From Granulicella paludicola (GTDB lineage: Bacteria; Acidobacteriota; Terriglobia; Terriglobales; Acidobacteriaceae): DNA of 64,000 nucleotides. The DNA is taken from positions 930,001-994,000 of the forward strand of contig NZ_JAGSYC010000026.1 in NCBI RefSeq assembly GCF_025685545.1. The letters are read 5' to 3'. The translations under genes and the position numbers were made by a program. The notes below the pieces were generated by a model, which was given only the letters and a program-made list of their open reading frames with translations, was not told where the DNA came from and made no database searches. This document shows positions 34,987-43,276 of the stretch, piece by piece. Numbering within the stretch: position 1 is the first letter of the stretch; every line of letters begins with the position of its first letter.

Positions 34987-36771
34987 TTAGAACGGGTTCA
35001 GCTTGTCGATGCCCTTCTTCGGCTTCTTCTTGCTGGAGCTCTCGTCGGCCTTGTCGACGGCGGGAGTCTTCGGGTTCTTCTTGCTGCCGGGCTTCTTCGT
35101 CTGGGCGGCTGGCTGGCTGTTGCCTTCCTGCTCGTTGACCTGATCAGGAGCTGCAGCGGCCTTTTCGATCGCCGGCAAGGGGGTGTTGTCCTTCGGGGCC
35201 ACGGTTTTGAGACCGTAGTTGGCGTCGGGTTTACCCGTGGCTGCGGGCATGTCCTTATCGGCTGCCGCGTTGTGGTTGATGATCTCGACGCCCAGACCCG
35301 TGCCGGAACCGCCAGACGGAGTGTCGTCGTGGGTCATGGTGGTGGTGGAGTGGTCGGATGCACCTTCGCCGGGCCCCGGGACATCCGAGAGCGTCGGCGC
35401 GCCTGTGGCTACAGGAACGGCGGGTGCTGCCGGAGCGTCAGCGTCCGAGGTGGATGCAGGCGTGGCAGACTTGGCCGCGAGGGCCGCTGCAGGATTGAAG
35501 GCGGTGAGGTAATCAGCCTGCAACGACTTCACGATCTGCGGAGCCGTGGTCGGCGCGGGGTCTTCGAGCGGCGGCTCACCTACGCCCGCAGCGTTGACGG
35601 TATCAGGCTTGTGCAGCACGAGCAGCTCAAGGCGCTTACGCATGGTGTACTGCGCGCGACTGCCTTCGAGGGCCTCGGATGCGGCGACCTGCTCCTTGGT
35701 CGGAGTGGGAACCTCGAGGTTCATGCCGACGAGGCGTTCTTTCGCGTCTTCAACGTGCGGAGCAGCGTAGTGCTCGAGGACGACCTTGCGGTAAGCATCG
35801 GCGGCCTTGCCGTCATACTCTTCCAGCAGCTTGGCCTTGGGACCTTCGGGCAGGCAGGCGGGCTGAGGGCCGGTACCTTCGCAGGTGCGTTGGTTACGGA
35901 TGATGTTGGCTTCGGCCTCGTAGGCATCGCCGATGCCGATGAGAGCGTCATCCATGTGGCTGTACTGCGGATAGGTGTCGATGACGGTCTGGTAGCGCGC
36001 AATGGTGGCGGCCCAGTTGTTATGCGTGGCGTAGAAGGCACCGAGTTCAGCCTCGCGGGTGGCCATGACTTCCTGCACCTCGCGGAGTTTCTGGCGGGCT
36101 TCGTCGATCAGCTTCTTGGGCGCGTCCGAGTACTGCTTGAGCATCAGGCGGTAGGCTTCCTGCGCCTTGACGCCCTTAGCATAGTCACGGTCGGGAACGT
36201 CCATCTGCTTGAAGTAGATGTCACCAATGCGCATCTGGGCTTCGGCGGCCTCTGGGACGTTCGGGAAGAAGGTGATGAAGTCGTTGTATTCCTGCTCGGC
36301 CTGGGCGAGGGCAGCAGAGCCGCCTTCCTGGTACCAGGAGTCGGCGACGGCCAGCTTGGCGCGCATCTGGTACTGAGAGTCCGGATAGGTGGAGAGCAGG
36401 GTGTTGAGATCGAGACGGGCCACGTCAAAGTGGCCGGACTTCTCCTGCGCGACGGCCTTATCGTAGAGCTGCTTGTCGGGCAGGTTGGTGTCCTTGCCGA
36501 CGAGGGGGTCGATCTTCTTGGCCGCAGCGAGGCGCTTATTGTCGGCCTTGGTGTCCTTGGACTGGACAACCTTATCTTCCTTGGCGACCTTGGGAGCTTT
36601 CCTCTTTTTCTGGGGCTTATCGTTGGAGATCGTGGCCTCAGCGTGAGCAGGCTGCGCGGTGGTCTGTGGCGCTGTAGGCGCGTCCTGTGCACGGAGTAGA
36701 GGGGTGGCGGCGAGGACTACAGACAGTGCGGCAGCGAGGGCGGCGCGATTACTGGGGAAGAAGGTCATCAT
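34987..36771 (-). CDS. BamD-like tetratricopeptide protein
   Basis: A 594-residue exported protein. The start gives a signal peptide (PSNRAALAAALSVVLAATPLLRAQ, about residues 7-30) without a lipobox Cys, unlike true lipoprotein BamD. After a Lys-rich linker, TPR units occupy about residues 105-380: DKAVAQEKSGHFDVARLDLN, QYQMRAKLAVADSWYQEGG, AEQEYNDFITFFPNVPEAAE, MRIGDIYFKQMD. The spacing and DYAKGVKAQEAYRLMLKQYS match BamD outer-membrane assembly components. The C-terminal third is Ala/Pro/Lys-rich low complexity. A role in barrel assembly is inferred and fits the neighbourhood (the OmpH chaperone is nearby). Confidence 0.82.
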   Translation of the reverse strand: MMTFFPSNRAALAAALSVVLAATPLLRAQDAPTAPQTTAQPAHAEATISNDKPQKKRKAPKVAKEDKVVQSKDTKADNKRLAAAKKIDPLVGKDTNLPDKQLYDKAVAQEKSGHFDVARLDLNTLLSTYPDSQYQMRAKLAVADSWYQEGGSAALAQAEQEYNDFITFFPNVPEAAEAQMRIGDIYFKQMDVPDRDYAKGVKAQEAYRLMLKQYSDAPKKLIDEARQKLREVQEVMATREAELGAFYATHNNWAATIARYQTVIDTYPQYSHMDDALIGIGDAYEAEANIIRNQRTCEGTGPQPACLPEGPKAKLLEEYDGKAADAYRKVVLEHYAAPHVEDAKERLVGMNLEVPTPTKEQVAASEALEGSRAQYTMRKRLELLVLHKPDTVNAAGVGEPPLEDPAPTTAPQIVKSLQADYLTAFNPAAALAAKSATPASTSDADAPAAPAVPVATGAPTLSDVPGPGEGASDHSTTTMTHDDTPSGGSGTGLGVEIINHNAAADKDMPAATGKPDANYGLKTVAPKDNTPLPAIEKAAAAPDQVNEQEGNSQPAAQTKKPGSKKNPKTPAVDKADESSSKKKPKKGIDKLNPF

Positions 36772-36882
36772 GCTGATAGTTAAGACTCCAACTGGGCGGC
36801 CGCTGTGAGCAGCGCGCGTGACTCTTATTTTAGACGGGTGAACAGGATTGTGCGGGTCGCCGGAAGGAATCTGGGGCGTCGC

Positions 36883-37557
36883 CTATGCGTTCGAAAGAGC
36901 GGCTTCGCGGGCGATTTTGAGGAAGGCTTGAGCGTTTTCAGCGGTTTTGCCCTTCTCGAAGATGGCTGAACCGGCTACAAGCATGTCCGCGCCTGCCTTG
37001 ACGACCGAGGCGACAGTGTCGTGACCTACGCCGCCGTCGACTTCGATGCGGTAGTCGAGACCCATTTTCTGGCGCAGGTGGACGAGGTGCTGGATGCGGT
37101 CGATGGAGCGCGGCAGGAACTTCTGGCCGCCAAAGCCGGGGTTCACGCTCATGACGAGGACGTGGTGGACCATGGGGAGGACTTCGATGAGGTGCTCGAT
37201 GGGGGTGGCCGGGTTGAGGACGACGGCCGGCTTCATGCCGTGGTCGGCGATCAGCTGCAGGGTGCGGTTCAGGTGACGGCAGACCTCGACGTGGACGCAG
37301 ACCATGTCGGCGCCGGCGGCGGCGAAGTCGGGGATGAACTTGTCGGGGTCCTCGATCATGAGGTGGCAGTCGAGTGGGAGCTGCGTGATGGGGCGGATGG
37401 CCTTGACGACGGGTGGGCCGAAGGTGATGTTGGGGACGAAGTGGCCGTCCATGACGTCGACGTGGACGATGGTGCCGCCTGCGGATGTGGCGAGGGCGAT
37501 CTCATCGGCGAGGTGAGCGAAGTCGGCGGCGAGGATGGAGAAGGCTAGTTCGATCAT
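36883..37557 (-). CDS. rpe: Ribulose-phosphate 3-epimerase
   Basis: Rpe interconverts ribulose 5-phosphate and xylulose 5-phosphate in the pentose phosphate pathway. The start at the ATG at 37557 gives MIELAFSILAADF, the family N-terminus with metal-site Ser; the protein has 224 residues. Motifs: VHVDVMDGHFVPNITFGP (His and catalytic Asp), LDCHLMIEDP, VLVMSVNPGFGGQ, and IEVDGGV with the second catalytic Asp; the phosphate loop is VAGSAIF. Metal-dependent TIM barrel. It lies between the TPR gene and the OmpH gene on the same strand. Confidence 0.96.
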   Translation of the reverse strand: MIELAFSILAADFAHLADEIALATSAGGTIVHVDVMDGHFVPNITFGPPVVKAIRPITQLPLDCHLMIEDPDKFIPDFAAAGADMVCVHVEVCRHLNRTLQLIADHGMKPAVVLNPATPIEHLIEVLPMVHHVLVMSVNPGFGGQKFLPRSIDRIQHLVHLRQKMGLDYRIEVDGGVGHDTVASVVKAGADMLVAGSAIFEKGKTAENAQAFLKIAREAALSNA

Positions 37558-37612
37558 CTGCAACAGTGTAAATGCAGGAGGCGGGGCCCAGAGGTGCATG
37601 TCGGTCCCACGG

Positions 37613-38197
37613 CTAGTTGTGCGGTGCGGGCGCTGATGGCAGGGCGGCCGACGGCGCAGAGGATGCCTTCGAGTTGTAGGCGCCTACGAGATCGGCGGTG
37701 ATGTCGATGCCCTTCGCGGTGTACCAGATTGCGGGCGCTTCGTTGGGCCCACGATCGAGGATGATGGTGTATCCGTATTGTTCTGCGTACTGATTCAGGA
37801 AGCTAAAGAGCTTCTGGGCGACGTTCTGAAACATCTGCTGCGAGGCCGTGTCGGTGTCGTTCTTGAAGTCTTCGACTTCGCGCTGCAGCTGCCGCTCCTG
37901 CGCGTCCAGCGACTTGATCTTCGCGGTCTTTTCAGGCTCGGAGAGCGTTTTGGTGTCATCGCTCAGCTCCTTCTTGAGAGAGCTGATCTGCGTATTGAGG
38001 CTTTCGAGATGGGCCTGTCGCGGGCCGAACTTTGTCTGCATGGCTGCCAATTCGTGCTGGGCTTCCGACGTTTGCAGCACGGCCGCGTTGAACGCTACGA
38101 CAGCGATACGGATATTGGGGCTGGTGGAGGGGGCTTGTGCGAAGGTGGTTGTTGTCATGAGGCAAAGAACGTAAGACGCGAGGGTGCATGAACGCAT
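37613..38197 (-). CDS. OmpH/Skp-family periplasmic chaperone
   Basis: A 194-residue protein with a signal peptide (residues 1-20, ending TFAQA) and RBS AAGGAG 9 bases upstream. The mature part opens with IRIAVVAFNAAVLQTSEAQ, the beta-strand core of Skp, followed by two long charged helices that form the tentacle (QTKFGPRQAHLESLNTQISSLKKEL to FKNDTDTASQQMFQ), then YGYTIILDRG and IDITADLVGAYN. Skp-type proteins hold unfolded outer-membrane proteins. The C-terminal tail is Ala/Ser/Pro-rich. Consistent with the BamD-like gene two positions away. Confidence 0.9.
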   Translation of the reverse strand: MRSCTLASYVLCLMTTTTFAQAPSTSPNIRIAVVAFNAAVLQTSEAQHELAAMQTKFGPRQAHLESLNTQISSLKKELSDDTKTLSEPEKTAKIKSLDAQERQLQREVEDFKNDTDTASQQMFQNVAQKLFSFLNQYAEQYGYTIILDRGPNEAPAIWYTAKGIDITADLVGAYNSKASSAPSAALPSAPAPHN

Positions 38198-38249
38198 GGC
38201 TGCGAACTCCTTTTAGGGGCTGCTAAATCAGGTGAGGAGGTTTGTGGCT

Positions 38250-39011
38250 TTAGGGAGTTATCGGCAGGCGGAAGTGAAGCTGGCGCATGTTCGCTGCAAA
38301 ATCGTGGGGCTGCAGAATGTGCATGTCATCGGGGTATTCAAGCTGCGCCGCGCCGACGGTCAGGTACGACGTGTCCGGGAAGTCGTGGGTGAAGACTGGC
38401 TGAAACGTAGCTACAGACGGCTCCAGAGCGGCAAGAGTTTTGCGACCGGACGCCGTAAGCGGCTGGAATCTGGGGGTGAGGTGAGCAAAGTCCTGCGGCA
38501 GTGTGTCGCGCACCAGCGGGGTGTCAGTCTGCGCGGACGCTGATGCTCTGCGCCGCCGTGTCATGATCCGGATGGGGGTAGCGGTCGCCAGGTTGCCGCT
38601 GGCGGAGGCAGGGCCAGGTGTGTTAGCGGAGGTCTGCTGATGAGAGTCGATGGCTTGCTCATTCGTGGAAGACGGGCGGAGGTTATGCAGATAGGCGAAG
38701 GAAGCGACGAGCAGGACGAGGCAGAGGGACAGCACCACGAGGGAGCGGCTTATATCGGGAGAACGACTTCCTACAAGCACTCCTTCGCGGAGTGCGCGCT
38801 CGCGAAAACGCTTCAGTTGTTCGCTGGAGGAGTCTGCAAGGCTGGCGGCTTTCGCGGAGAACATGAGGCCGCTGATTGAAGAGAACTCCTGAGCCAGTTC
38901 CTGGCATGAAGGACACTCTGCTGCGTGCTCCTCGAAGTCCTGTTGCTCGCGCGGTCCAAGCTGGCCGCTGCTGTGCAGAGCTGCGTAGGTTCCATAGCGT
39001 TCGTGATTCAT
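38250..39011 (-). CDS. Anti-sigma factor with zinc-finger motif
   Basis: A 253-residue membrane protein. The ATG at 39011 overlaps the sigma-factor stop (ATGA) and has GGAGA 7 bases upstream. Residues about 25-35, EEHAAECPSCQE, form the HxxxCxxC anti-sigma zinc motif. One transmembrane helix (LVVLSLCLVLLVASFAYLH, about residues 95-113) separates the cytoplasmic part from a periplasmic domain of about 130 residues of unknown fold. It most likely holds the partner sigma factor at the membrane until a surface signal arrives. Confidence 0.9.
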   Translation of the reverse strand: MNHERYGTYAALHSSGQLGPREQQDFEEHAAECPSCQELAQEFSSISGLMFSAKAASLADSSSEQLKRFRERALREGVLVGSRSPDISRSLVVLSLCLVLLVASFAYLHNLRPSSTNEQAIDSHQQTSANTPGPASASGNLATATPIRIMTRRRRASASAQTDTPLVRDTLPQDFAHLTPRFQPLTASGRKTLAALEPSVATFQPVFTHDFPDTSYLTVGAAQLEYPDDMHILQPHDFAANMRQLHFRLPITP

Positions 39012-39685
39012 TTGGCTTCTCCTTTCGCGGAATGCCGGGGTGTGGAGGCGCACAGGAAATGCCGCATCTTGTCGAGGCCGCGATACAGGTTGTGCCGTAC
39101 TACCCGCACGCTTTCGCCGGTGCGCGACGCGATCTCCTCAGCGGTGAGGCCTTCGAAATAGGTGAGCTCGATGGTGCGTCGCTGATGCGGCTTGAGTTCA
39201 CGCAGCGCCTGCTGGAGGTAAATGCGGTGCTGGAGGTTGGCGTGGTGGAGAGGACTGGTTCCCAGCAGAGACTCTTCGAACGGGTCCGTCGCGAAGAAAT
39301 GGCGGGCCATGAGCGAACGCCTGCAATTCAATGCGCGATGGTAGGCAAACATGAGCAGCCAGGTTTTGAAGGAGGCTTTTTCGGGATTGAACTGGTCGAT
39401 GGAACGAAATACATCGAGAAAGATTTGTTGAACGGTGTCTTCGGCCTCTGCGTCGTTCCGTACGATACGCCGCGCGATCCGGTAGACGAGTTTGTGATGC
39501 CGCTCAAAAAGAACGGCCAGAGCGTCGCCGTCGCCCTGACGAAGCGCGCGCGCCAGTTCCTCATCGGGACGAAGCGAGAGCGGGAGGAGCTGCAGCAGGC
39601 CTGTCCGGGAGAAGACAGACTGGGCGCGGTCCTCGGCTCCCGAGGGGCTCGTGTTCAGAACGAGTTCCAGCAAACGTGAGCTCAC
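39008..39685 (-). CDS. ECF-type RNA polymerase sigma factor
   Basis: A 225-residue sigma factor starting at a GTG with GGAGAA 7 bases upstream. Region 2 spans about residues 55-120 (VYRIARRIVRNDAEAEDTVQ, then FLDVFRSIDQFNP and FKTWLLMFAYHRALNCRR). Region 4 lies near the end: RRTIELTYFEGLTAEEIASR then TGESVRVVRHNLYRGLDKMR, a helix-turn-helix for the -35 element. The anti-sigma gene follows with a 4-base overlap, so the two are made in fixed ratio. The signal is unknown; the closeness of envelope-assembly genes makes envelope stress a fair guess. Confidence 0.95.
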   Translation of the reverse strand: MSSRLLELVLNTSPSGAEDRAQSVFSRTGLLQLLPLSLRPDEELARALRQGDGDALAVLFERHHKLVYRIARRIVRNDAEAEDTVQQIFLDVFRSIDQFNPEKASFKTWLLMFAYHRALNCRRSLMARHFFATDPFEESLLGTSPLHHANLQHRIYLQQALRELKPHQRRTIELTYFEGLTAEEIASRTGESVRVVRHNLYRGLDKMRHFLCASTPRHSAKGEAK

Positions 39686-39772
39686 CGCGATTCTCCATGA
39701 AGCTGAGATCTTTCTACAGGTGTGTGCACGTCGAGTGCAGGGTTTTCCCCAACCGCAAAAAGATTTTTTAAC

Positions 39773-41548
39773 TCAAGGCGTTGGCCCTTCCGGTGCAGCG
39801 CAGCCTCGCATGCTGTCCATGTCGTTGCGGTAGTCGTGGGAGAGGTAGGCGTCGTCGAGGAAGATGTAGGGGTGGTCGCGGATGTCGGCGAGGACGGTTG
39901 TGTAGTCGGGGAAGCCGGGGCGGAGCCAGTAGAGGTGGAGGTTGCACTGGTCGGCTCCCCAGGCGGCGGCTAGGGTGTAGCCGTGGGTGACGGCGTAGAG
40001 GTTGGCGAACTCGGCGTTGTAGGCCGCGCCGGGGTGGGGCGGCTGCGCGAAGCCGTTGGGAAGATATTGCTCGGGGACGGAGCGGTCGATGTGGACCATG
40101 ATGAGCTCGGGGTGGGTGCGGTCGAGGTAGGCGGCGTCGATGTGGTGGTGGTGCGCGATGTAGCTGTCGTTGAGGCCGATGATGTCGACCGTGTTCCAGT
40201 CGGAGTAGAGCGGAAGAGCGCCGGCCTCGGTGACGGCCATGGTGTAGCCGCGGGGAGCGAGCGGGGCTAGGCGCTGGGCGAAGGTGCGCATACCCCAGGC
40301 AGTCTCGGTGTAGTCGGTGATGCGGGAGACGTAGAGGGTGGAGGCGACGATCGCGAGGACGGCGGCTAGTTTGAGGGCGAAGCTGTTCGTCGGGGAGGGA
40401 TTCTGCAAACCCACCTTGGCCGACGATGAAACTGTTGGCGCAGAGGGGGCGCCCGGAGTGGTAAGTTGTGCGAGCCATTCGAGGGGGAAGAGGACAGGGA
40501 GGGTCATCAGGACTAGCGGGACGATAGCGTACTGGAAGCGCGAGAGATGGTTGTTCGCGTTCGAGAGCAGAACCCACATCAGGGTGAAAGGGATCAGGAC
40601 GATGAGCAGCGCGTTGGTGAGGCGGCGCGTGGCGGGGTTGAGCCAGCCGAGGGGAAGCAGCGGGAGCCACGGTAGTAGCAGGGTAATGAGGTTCATCGCG
40701 GCGTGCAGGACGCTGTCGGGATAGAGGTGACCGTCGCCCTTGATGTAGAAGGGGTTTGGCAGGGGATAGCCAAAGTAGCGCCAGCGCCAGGCAAAGTAGG
40801 CTCCGCCGAGAAGACCGAAGAGCAGGAGATAGCTGAGGAGGAGATGGGTGGTGGTTTCAACTGCAGGTCTCTCCGCTGCGCTGCGCTCCGCCTTCGGTCG
40901 AGATGACAGGTCTGTGGGCGTTGGGAAACTGGGGGTGTGGGCGAGGTAGAGGGTGGCGATCAGCAGGAGGAGTGCGATCAGGACGCCTTCGGGGCGGGTG
41001 AGTCCGGCGAGAAGGCCGAAGGCGGCCATTGCGAAGGCGTTGCTCCAGGTGCGAGCTTCGAGGGCATAGCGGAGGCCGAAGTGCCAGCAAGCGAGAAGGA
41101 AGAAGCCGAAGACGGGAGCGCCGAAGCAGGCGTTGGTGAGTCCGATGAAGGGGCCGGTGGTGAGGTAGAGTGCGGCGGCGACGGCGAGCCAGCGGCTGGC
41201 ATTGAGGCGGCGGGCTCCGCGATAGATGAGGGCGACGCTGAGGAGTTGCGCGACGATATTGATCCAACGGCTGGAGGTGACAACATCGAGATGCGTGAGG
41301 CGCGAGACGGCGGCGATGAGCGCCATATATAGGAAGTCGGTGGCGCCGTCGACGGGGGCCTGATTGAGTGACCAGCGGATGCCGTGCCCGGCCGCGAGAT
41401 GCTGCGAGTAGCGGAGCAGCATCGCGGCGTCTTCCATCGGCGTCCAGGGCCAGTGGATGTGGAACGCGGTCCAGAAGGCGGCGATGGCTAGGAGCGCGGC
41501 GAGGATGAAGGTGTCGGCGCGTTGCCAGGTTTTTTGGGGCGTGCTCAT
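39773..41548 (-). CDS. GT-C-like integral membrane glycosyltransferase
   Basis: A 591-residue protein with about ten membrane helices. The start at the ATG at 41548 gives MSTPQKTWQRADTFILAALL; longer readings run into the UvrC-like gene. The first periplasmic loop contains MEDAAMLLRYSQHLAAGHGI, like the DDAxIxxRYAxNLAxGxG segment of AftB-type arabinofuranosyltransferases and related polyprenyl-sugar-using GT-C enzymes. A C-terminal soluble domain (VHIDRSVPEQYLPNGFAQPP) follows. The sugar is unknown. Two in-frame dispersed repeats fall in loops: PTDLSSRPKAERSAAERP (40863-40908) and GAPSAPTVSSSAKVG (40410-40454). Confidence 0.8.
   Translation of the reverse strand: MSTPQKTWQRADTFILAALLAIAAFWTAFHIHWPWTPMEDAAMLLRYSQHLAAGHGIRWSLNQAPVDGATDFLYMALIAAVSRLTHLDVVTSSRWINIVAQLLSVALIYRGARRLNASRWLAVAAALYLTTGPFIGLTNACFGAPVFGFFLLACWHFGLRYALEARTWSNAFAMAAFGLLAGLTRPEGVLIALLLLIATLYLAHTPSFPTPTDLSSRPKAERSAAERPAVETTTHLLLSYLLLFGLLGGAYFAWRWRYFGYPLPNPFYIKGDGHLYPDSVLHAAMNLITLLLPWLPLLPLGWLNPATRRLTNALLIVLIPFTLMWVLLSNANNHLSRFQYAIVPLVLMTLPVLFPLEWLAQLTTPGAPSAPTVSSSAKVGLQNPSPTNSFALKLAAVLAIVASTLYVSRITDYTETAWGMRTFAQRLAPLAPRGYTMAVTEAGALPLYSDWNTVDIIGLNDSYIAHHHHIDAAYLDRTHPELIMVHIDRSVPEQYLPNGFAQPPHPGAAYNAEFANLYAVTHGYTLAAAWGADQCNLHLYWLRPGFPDYTTVLADIRDHPYIFLDDAYLSHDYRNDMDSMRGCAAPEGPTP
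40410..40454 (-). repeat. In-frame dispersed repeat, family 2 (SSSxKVG type)
   Basis: Nearly the same 45 bases as 19854-19898, in the same reading frame, inside a loop of the GT-C-like protein. Confidence 0.85.
40863..40908 (-). repeat. Dispersed repeat, family 1 variant, in frame in the GT-C-like gene
   Basis: Opens GCAGGTCTCTCCGCTGCGCT and ends CGGTCGAGATGACA. Encodes LSSRPKAERSAAERP on the minus strand, in a loop between two membrane helices. Confidence 0.82.
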
Positions 41549-41582
41549 GCTTTGGGGTCTCTGAGGGAGAGTATAGGCGTGG

Positions 41583-43202
41583 CTATTCGAGGACGTCGGT
41601 GGGGGTAATGGCTTTGCGGGCGCGCGTGCGCTTCGGCAACACGGGGACTTCGCGCTCAATGCCTTCACGGCCAGGGTGAAGGATCTTGGTCTTGTGCGCC
41701 TTGGCTGCTTCACGATCGATCGGAGAGGCTTCAGTCGGGGGACCGAGGACGACGCGGGCAGCTCCGTTGAGGATGCGGCGGATGGGCCAGGCAGTAGCTG
41801 GATCGTTTGTGCTGACGGCTCCATTGGGCAGGAAGACTTCTCCGGGGCGCTGCTTTTCGGGGCGGTAGTACCAGCGGCGGAAGAGAGAAAGGGAGTCGCA
41901 CAGTTCGTCGAGGATGGCTGGCTCGCCGGTGCGCTCGGTGAGCTGGGTGATGAGGGCGCGGGTGCGGTCCTCGGGGGAGGACAGAGGAGTGGGAGTAGAG
42001 GAGAGAGGAGAGGGCACGTTCGCACCTTCATCTTTCGCCACAACAAATACTGGGGGCTCTCCACTTCGCTGCGCTTCGGTCGAGATGACAGCAGCACGAG
42101 GCGGGGCCACTGGTTCGTCGAGGGGCACGGGGGCGAGCATCAGCGGCTGGGCGAAAAGGCTGCTGCCGACGGCGGTCTGCTCGCGGACGGCGCGGACGCC
42201 GAGCGTGGAGAGACGTGTGGGAGTGGTGAGGTGACCGTTGGCGAAGAGGAAGACGGCGGCGTCTTCGCGCGAGGAGAAGGACTGCGGCTCGTCGTCTCGT
42301 GGGGCGGCCTCCTGCAGGATGAGGGCGCGAAGTTCGGTGACGGGGCGAACGAGTTCGTCGGAGAGCAGGGCGGCGGCACGAACTTTTTCCCAATGCTTGT
42401 GATGGGCGGCGGCGGACTCGAAGTCCATGGACTCGCTGGCGAGTTCGCGTTGAGCGGCGATTTCGGTGAGAAGGGATTCGCCGCGGGTTGTGAAGAAGCT
42501 GTGGACACGCTGTGCTTCGGCTGTGTATTGCTCGGGCGTGCAGGCTGCGGGGTTAGCGGGTTCGCCTTCCGCCGAAGCACCTTTGCAGGGCATGAGGCAT
42601 TTGTTCATCTCGCCGTAGACACAGCCGGGGTGGTCGGGGTGCGGGGTGAGGTCTTCGTAGCAGCGGCGGAGTTTAAAGAGGTCGAGTACGGCGTCGCAGT
42701 AGCGTTCGGCGGCGGCGCGTGAAGGAAAGGGACCGAAGGATTCTTCAACAGACTTTTTACTGAGTCGATTGGTGACGTAGGCGCGTGGGTGCTCATGCGA
42801 CATGGTGACGCGGATCAGGTATGGAGTGTGCAGGCGGAGGCGTTTGCGGGCCTGCTCGGTGCCGAAGGCAAGACGCGAGGCGTGGTAGAGGAGCAGAGTG
42901 GATTCGAAGTCAGAGCCGGTGCGCGTGTAGGCGATGGTACGGACGCGGTCGCGGAGGTTGAGACGCTTGCTGAGGACAGCGTTGCCCTTCTCGTCGAGGG
43001 CTTCGGGAGGTGCGAGGAGGCGGCGCAGGCGGCGGCGAAGATCGGCGGTGCGGGTGAGGTAGGGTTCGCCGGGCTTGCCGTCCGGGGTATCCGGTCCGCG
43101 CAGAGAGAAGACGCCGGGAGCGGCAGGGATGGAGCGCAGGATCTCGTCGGCGGACTCAGGGGTGAAGTCGAGGTGGTGCTCGAAGATCGGTGGTGCGCTC
43201 AC
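41583..43202 (-). CDS. UvrC-like protein lacking the C-terminal nuclease half
   Basis: A 539-residue homologue of the N-terminal half of excinuclease UvrC. The GIY-YIG region is degenerate (PAAPGVFSLRG, then PYLTRTADLRRRLRRLL). The mid-region carries the four-cysteine cluster of UvrC, which binds an iron-sulfur cluster there: LRRCYEDL, PGCVYGEMNKCLMPCKG. A UVR-like helical hairpin follows (RELASESMDFESAAAHHKHWEKV). The RNase-H-like domain and helix-hairpin-helix repeats are absent. Repair or a repair-derived role is inferred. A family 1 repeat (42056-42090) adds VISTEAQRSGEPP plus a Ser/Pro loop. The GTG start has no clear RBS. Confidence 0.82.
   Translation of the reverse strand: MSAPPIFEHHLDFTPESADEILRSIPAAPGVFSLRGPDTPDGKPGEPYLTRTADLRRRLRRLLAPPEALDEKGNAVLSKRLNLRDRVRTIAYTRTGSDFESTLLLYHASRLAFGTEQARKRLRLHTPYLIRVTMSHEHPRAYVTNRLSKKSVEESFGPFPSRAAAERYCDAVLDLFKLRRCYEDLTPHPDHPGCVYGEMNKCLMPCKGASAEGEPANPAACTPEQYTAEAQRVHSFFTTRGESLLTEIAAQRELASESMDFESAAAHHKHWEKVRAAALLSDELVRPVTELRALILQEAAPRDDEPQSFSSREDAAVFLFANGHLTTPTRLSTLGVRAVREQTAVGSSLFAQPLMLAPVPLDEPVAPPRAAVISTEAQRSGEPPVFVVAKDEGANVPSPLSSTPTPLSSPEDRTRALITQLTERTGEPAILDELCDSLSLFRRWYYRPEKQRPGEVFLPNGAVSTNDPATAWPIRRILNGAARVVLGPPTEASPIDREAAKAHKTKILHPGREGIEREVPVLPKRTRARKAITPTDVLE
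42056..42090 (-). repeat. Dispersed repeat, family 1 variant, in frame in the UvrC-like gene
   Basis: GGCTCTCCACTTCGCTGCGC then TTCGGTCGAGATGACA. It encodes VISTEAQRSGEP on the minus strand, in a different frame from the copies in valS. Confidence 0.85.
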
Positions 43203-43219
43203 AGGAGCGATTGTAGATG

Positions 43220-43257
43220 GTGAGCCACGCGGGACGCAGGTGCCTCGCGTGGCTCAC
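43220..43257. terminator. 12-bp perfect hairpin after the PRISE reductase gene
   Basis: GTGAGCCACGCG (43220-43231) pairs with CGCGTGGCTCAC (43246-43257), loop 14 bases. It lies 20 bases past the reductase stop on the minus strand. No U-tract. Confidence 0.6.
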
Positions 43258-43276
43258 TCGCACGTCAGGGATAGTG

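Noticed and set aside
37021-37548. Long + strand frame rich in Asp, Val and Gly opposite rpe
   Set aside because: It is antisense to a conserved enzyme and has the composition expected from its complement.
41549-42097. N-terminal extension of the GT-C-like protein
   Set aside because: It would overlap the UvrC-like gene by over 500 bases and includes the reverse frame of a repeat.
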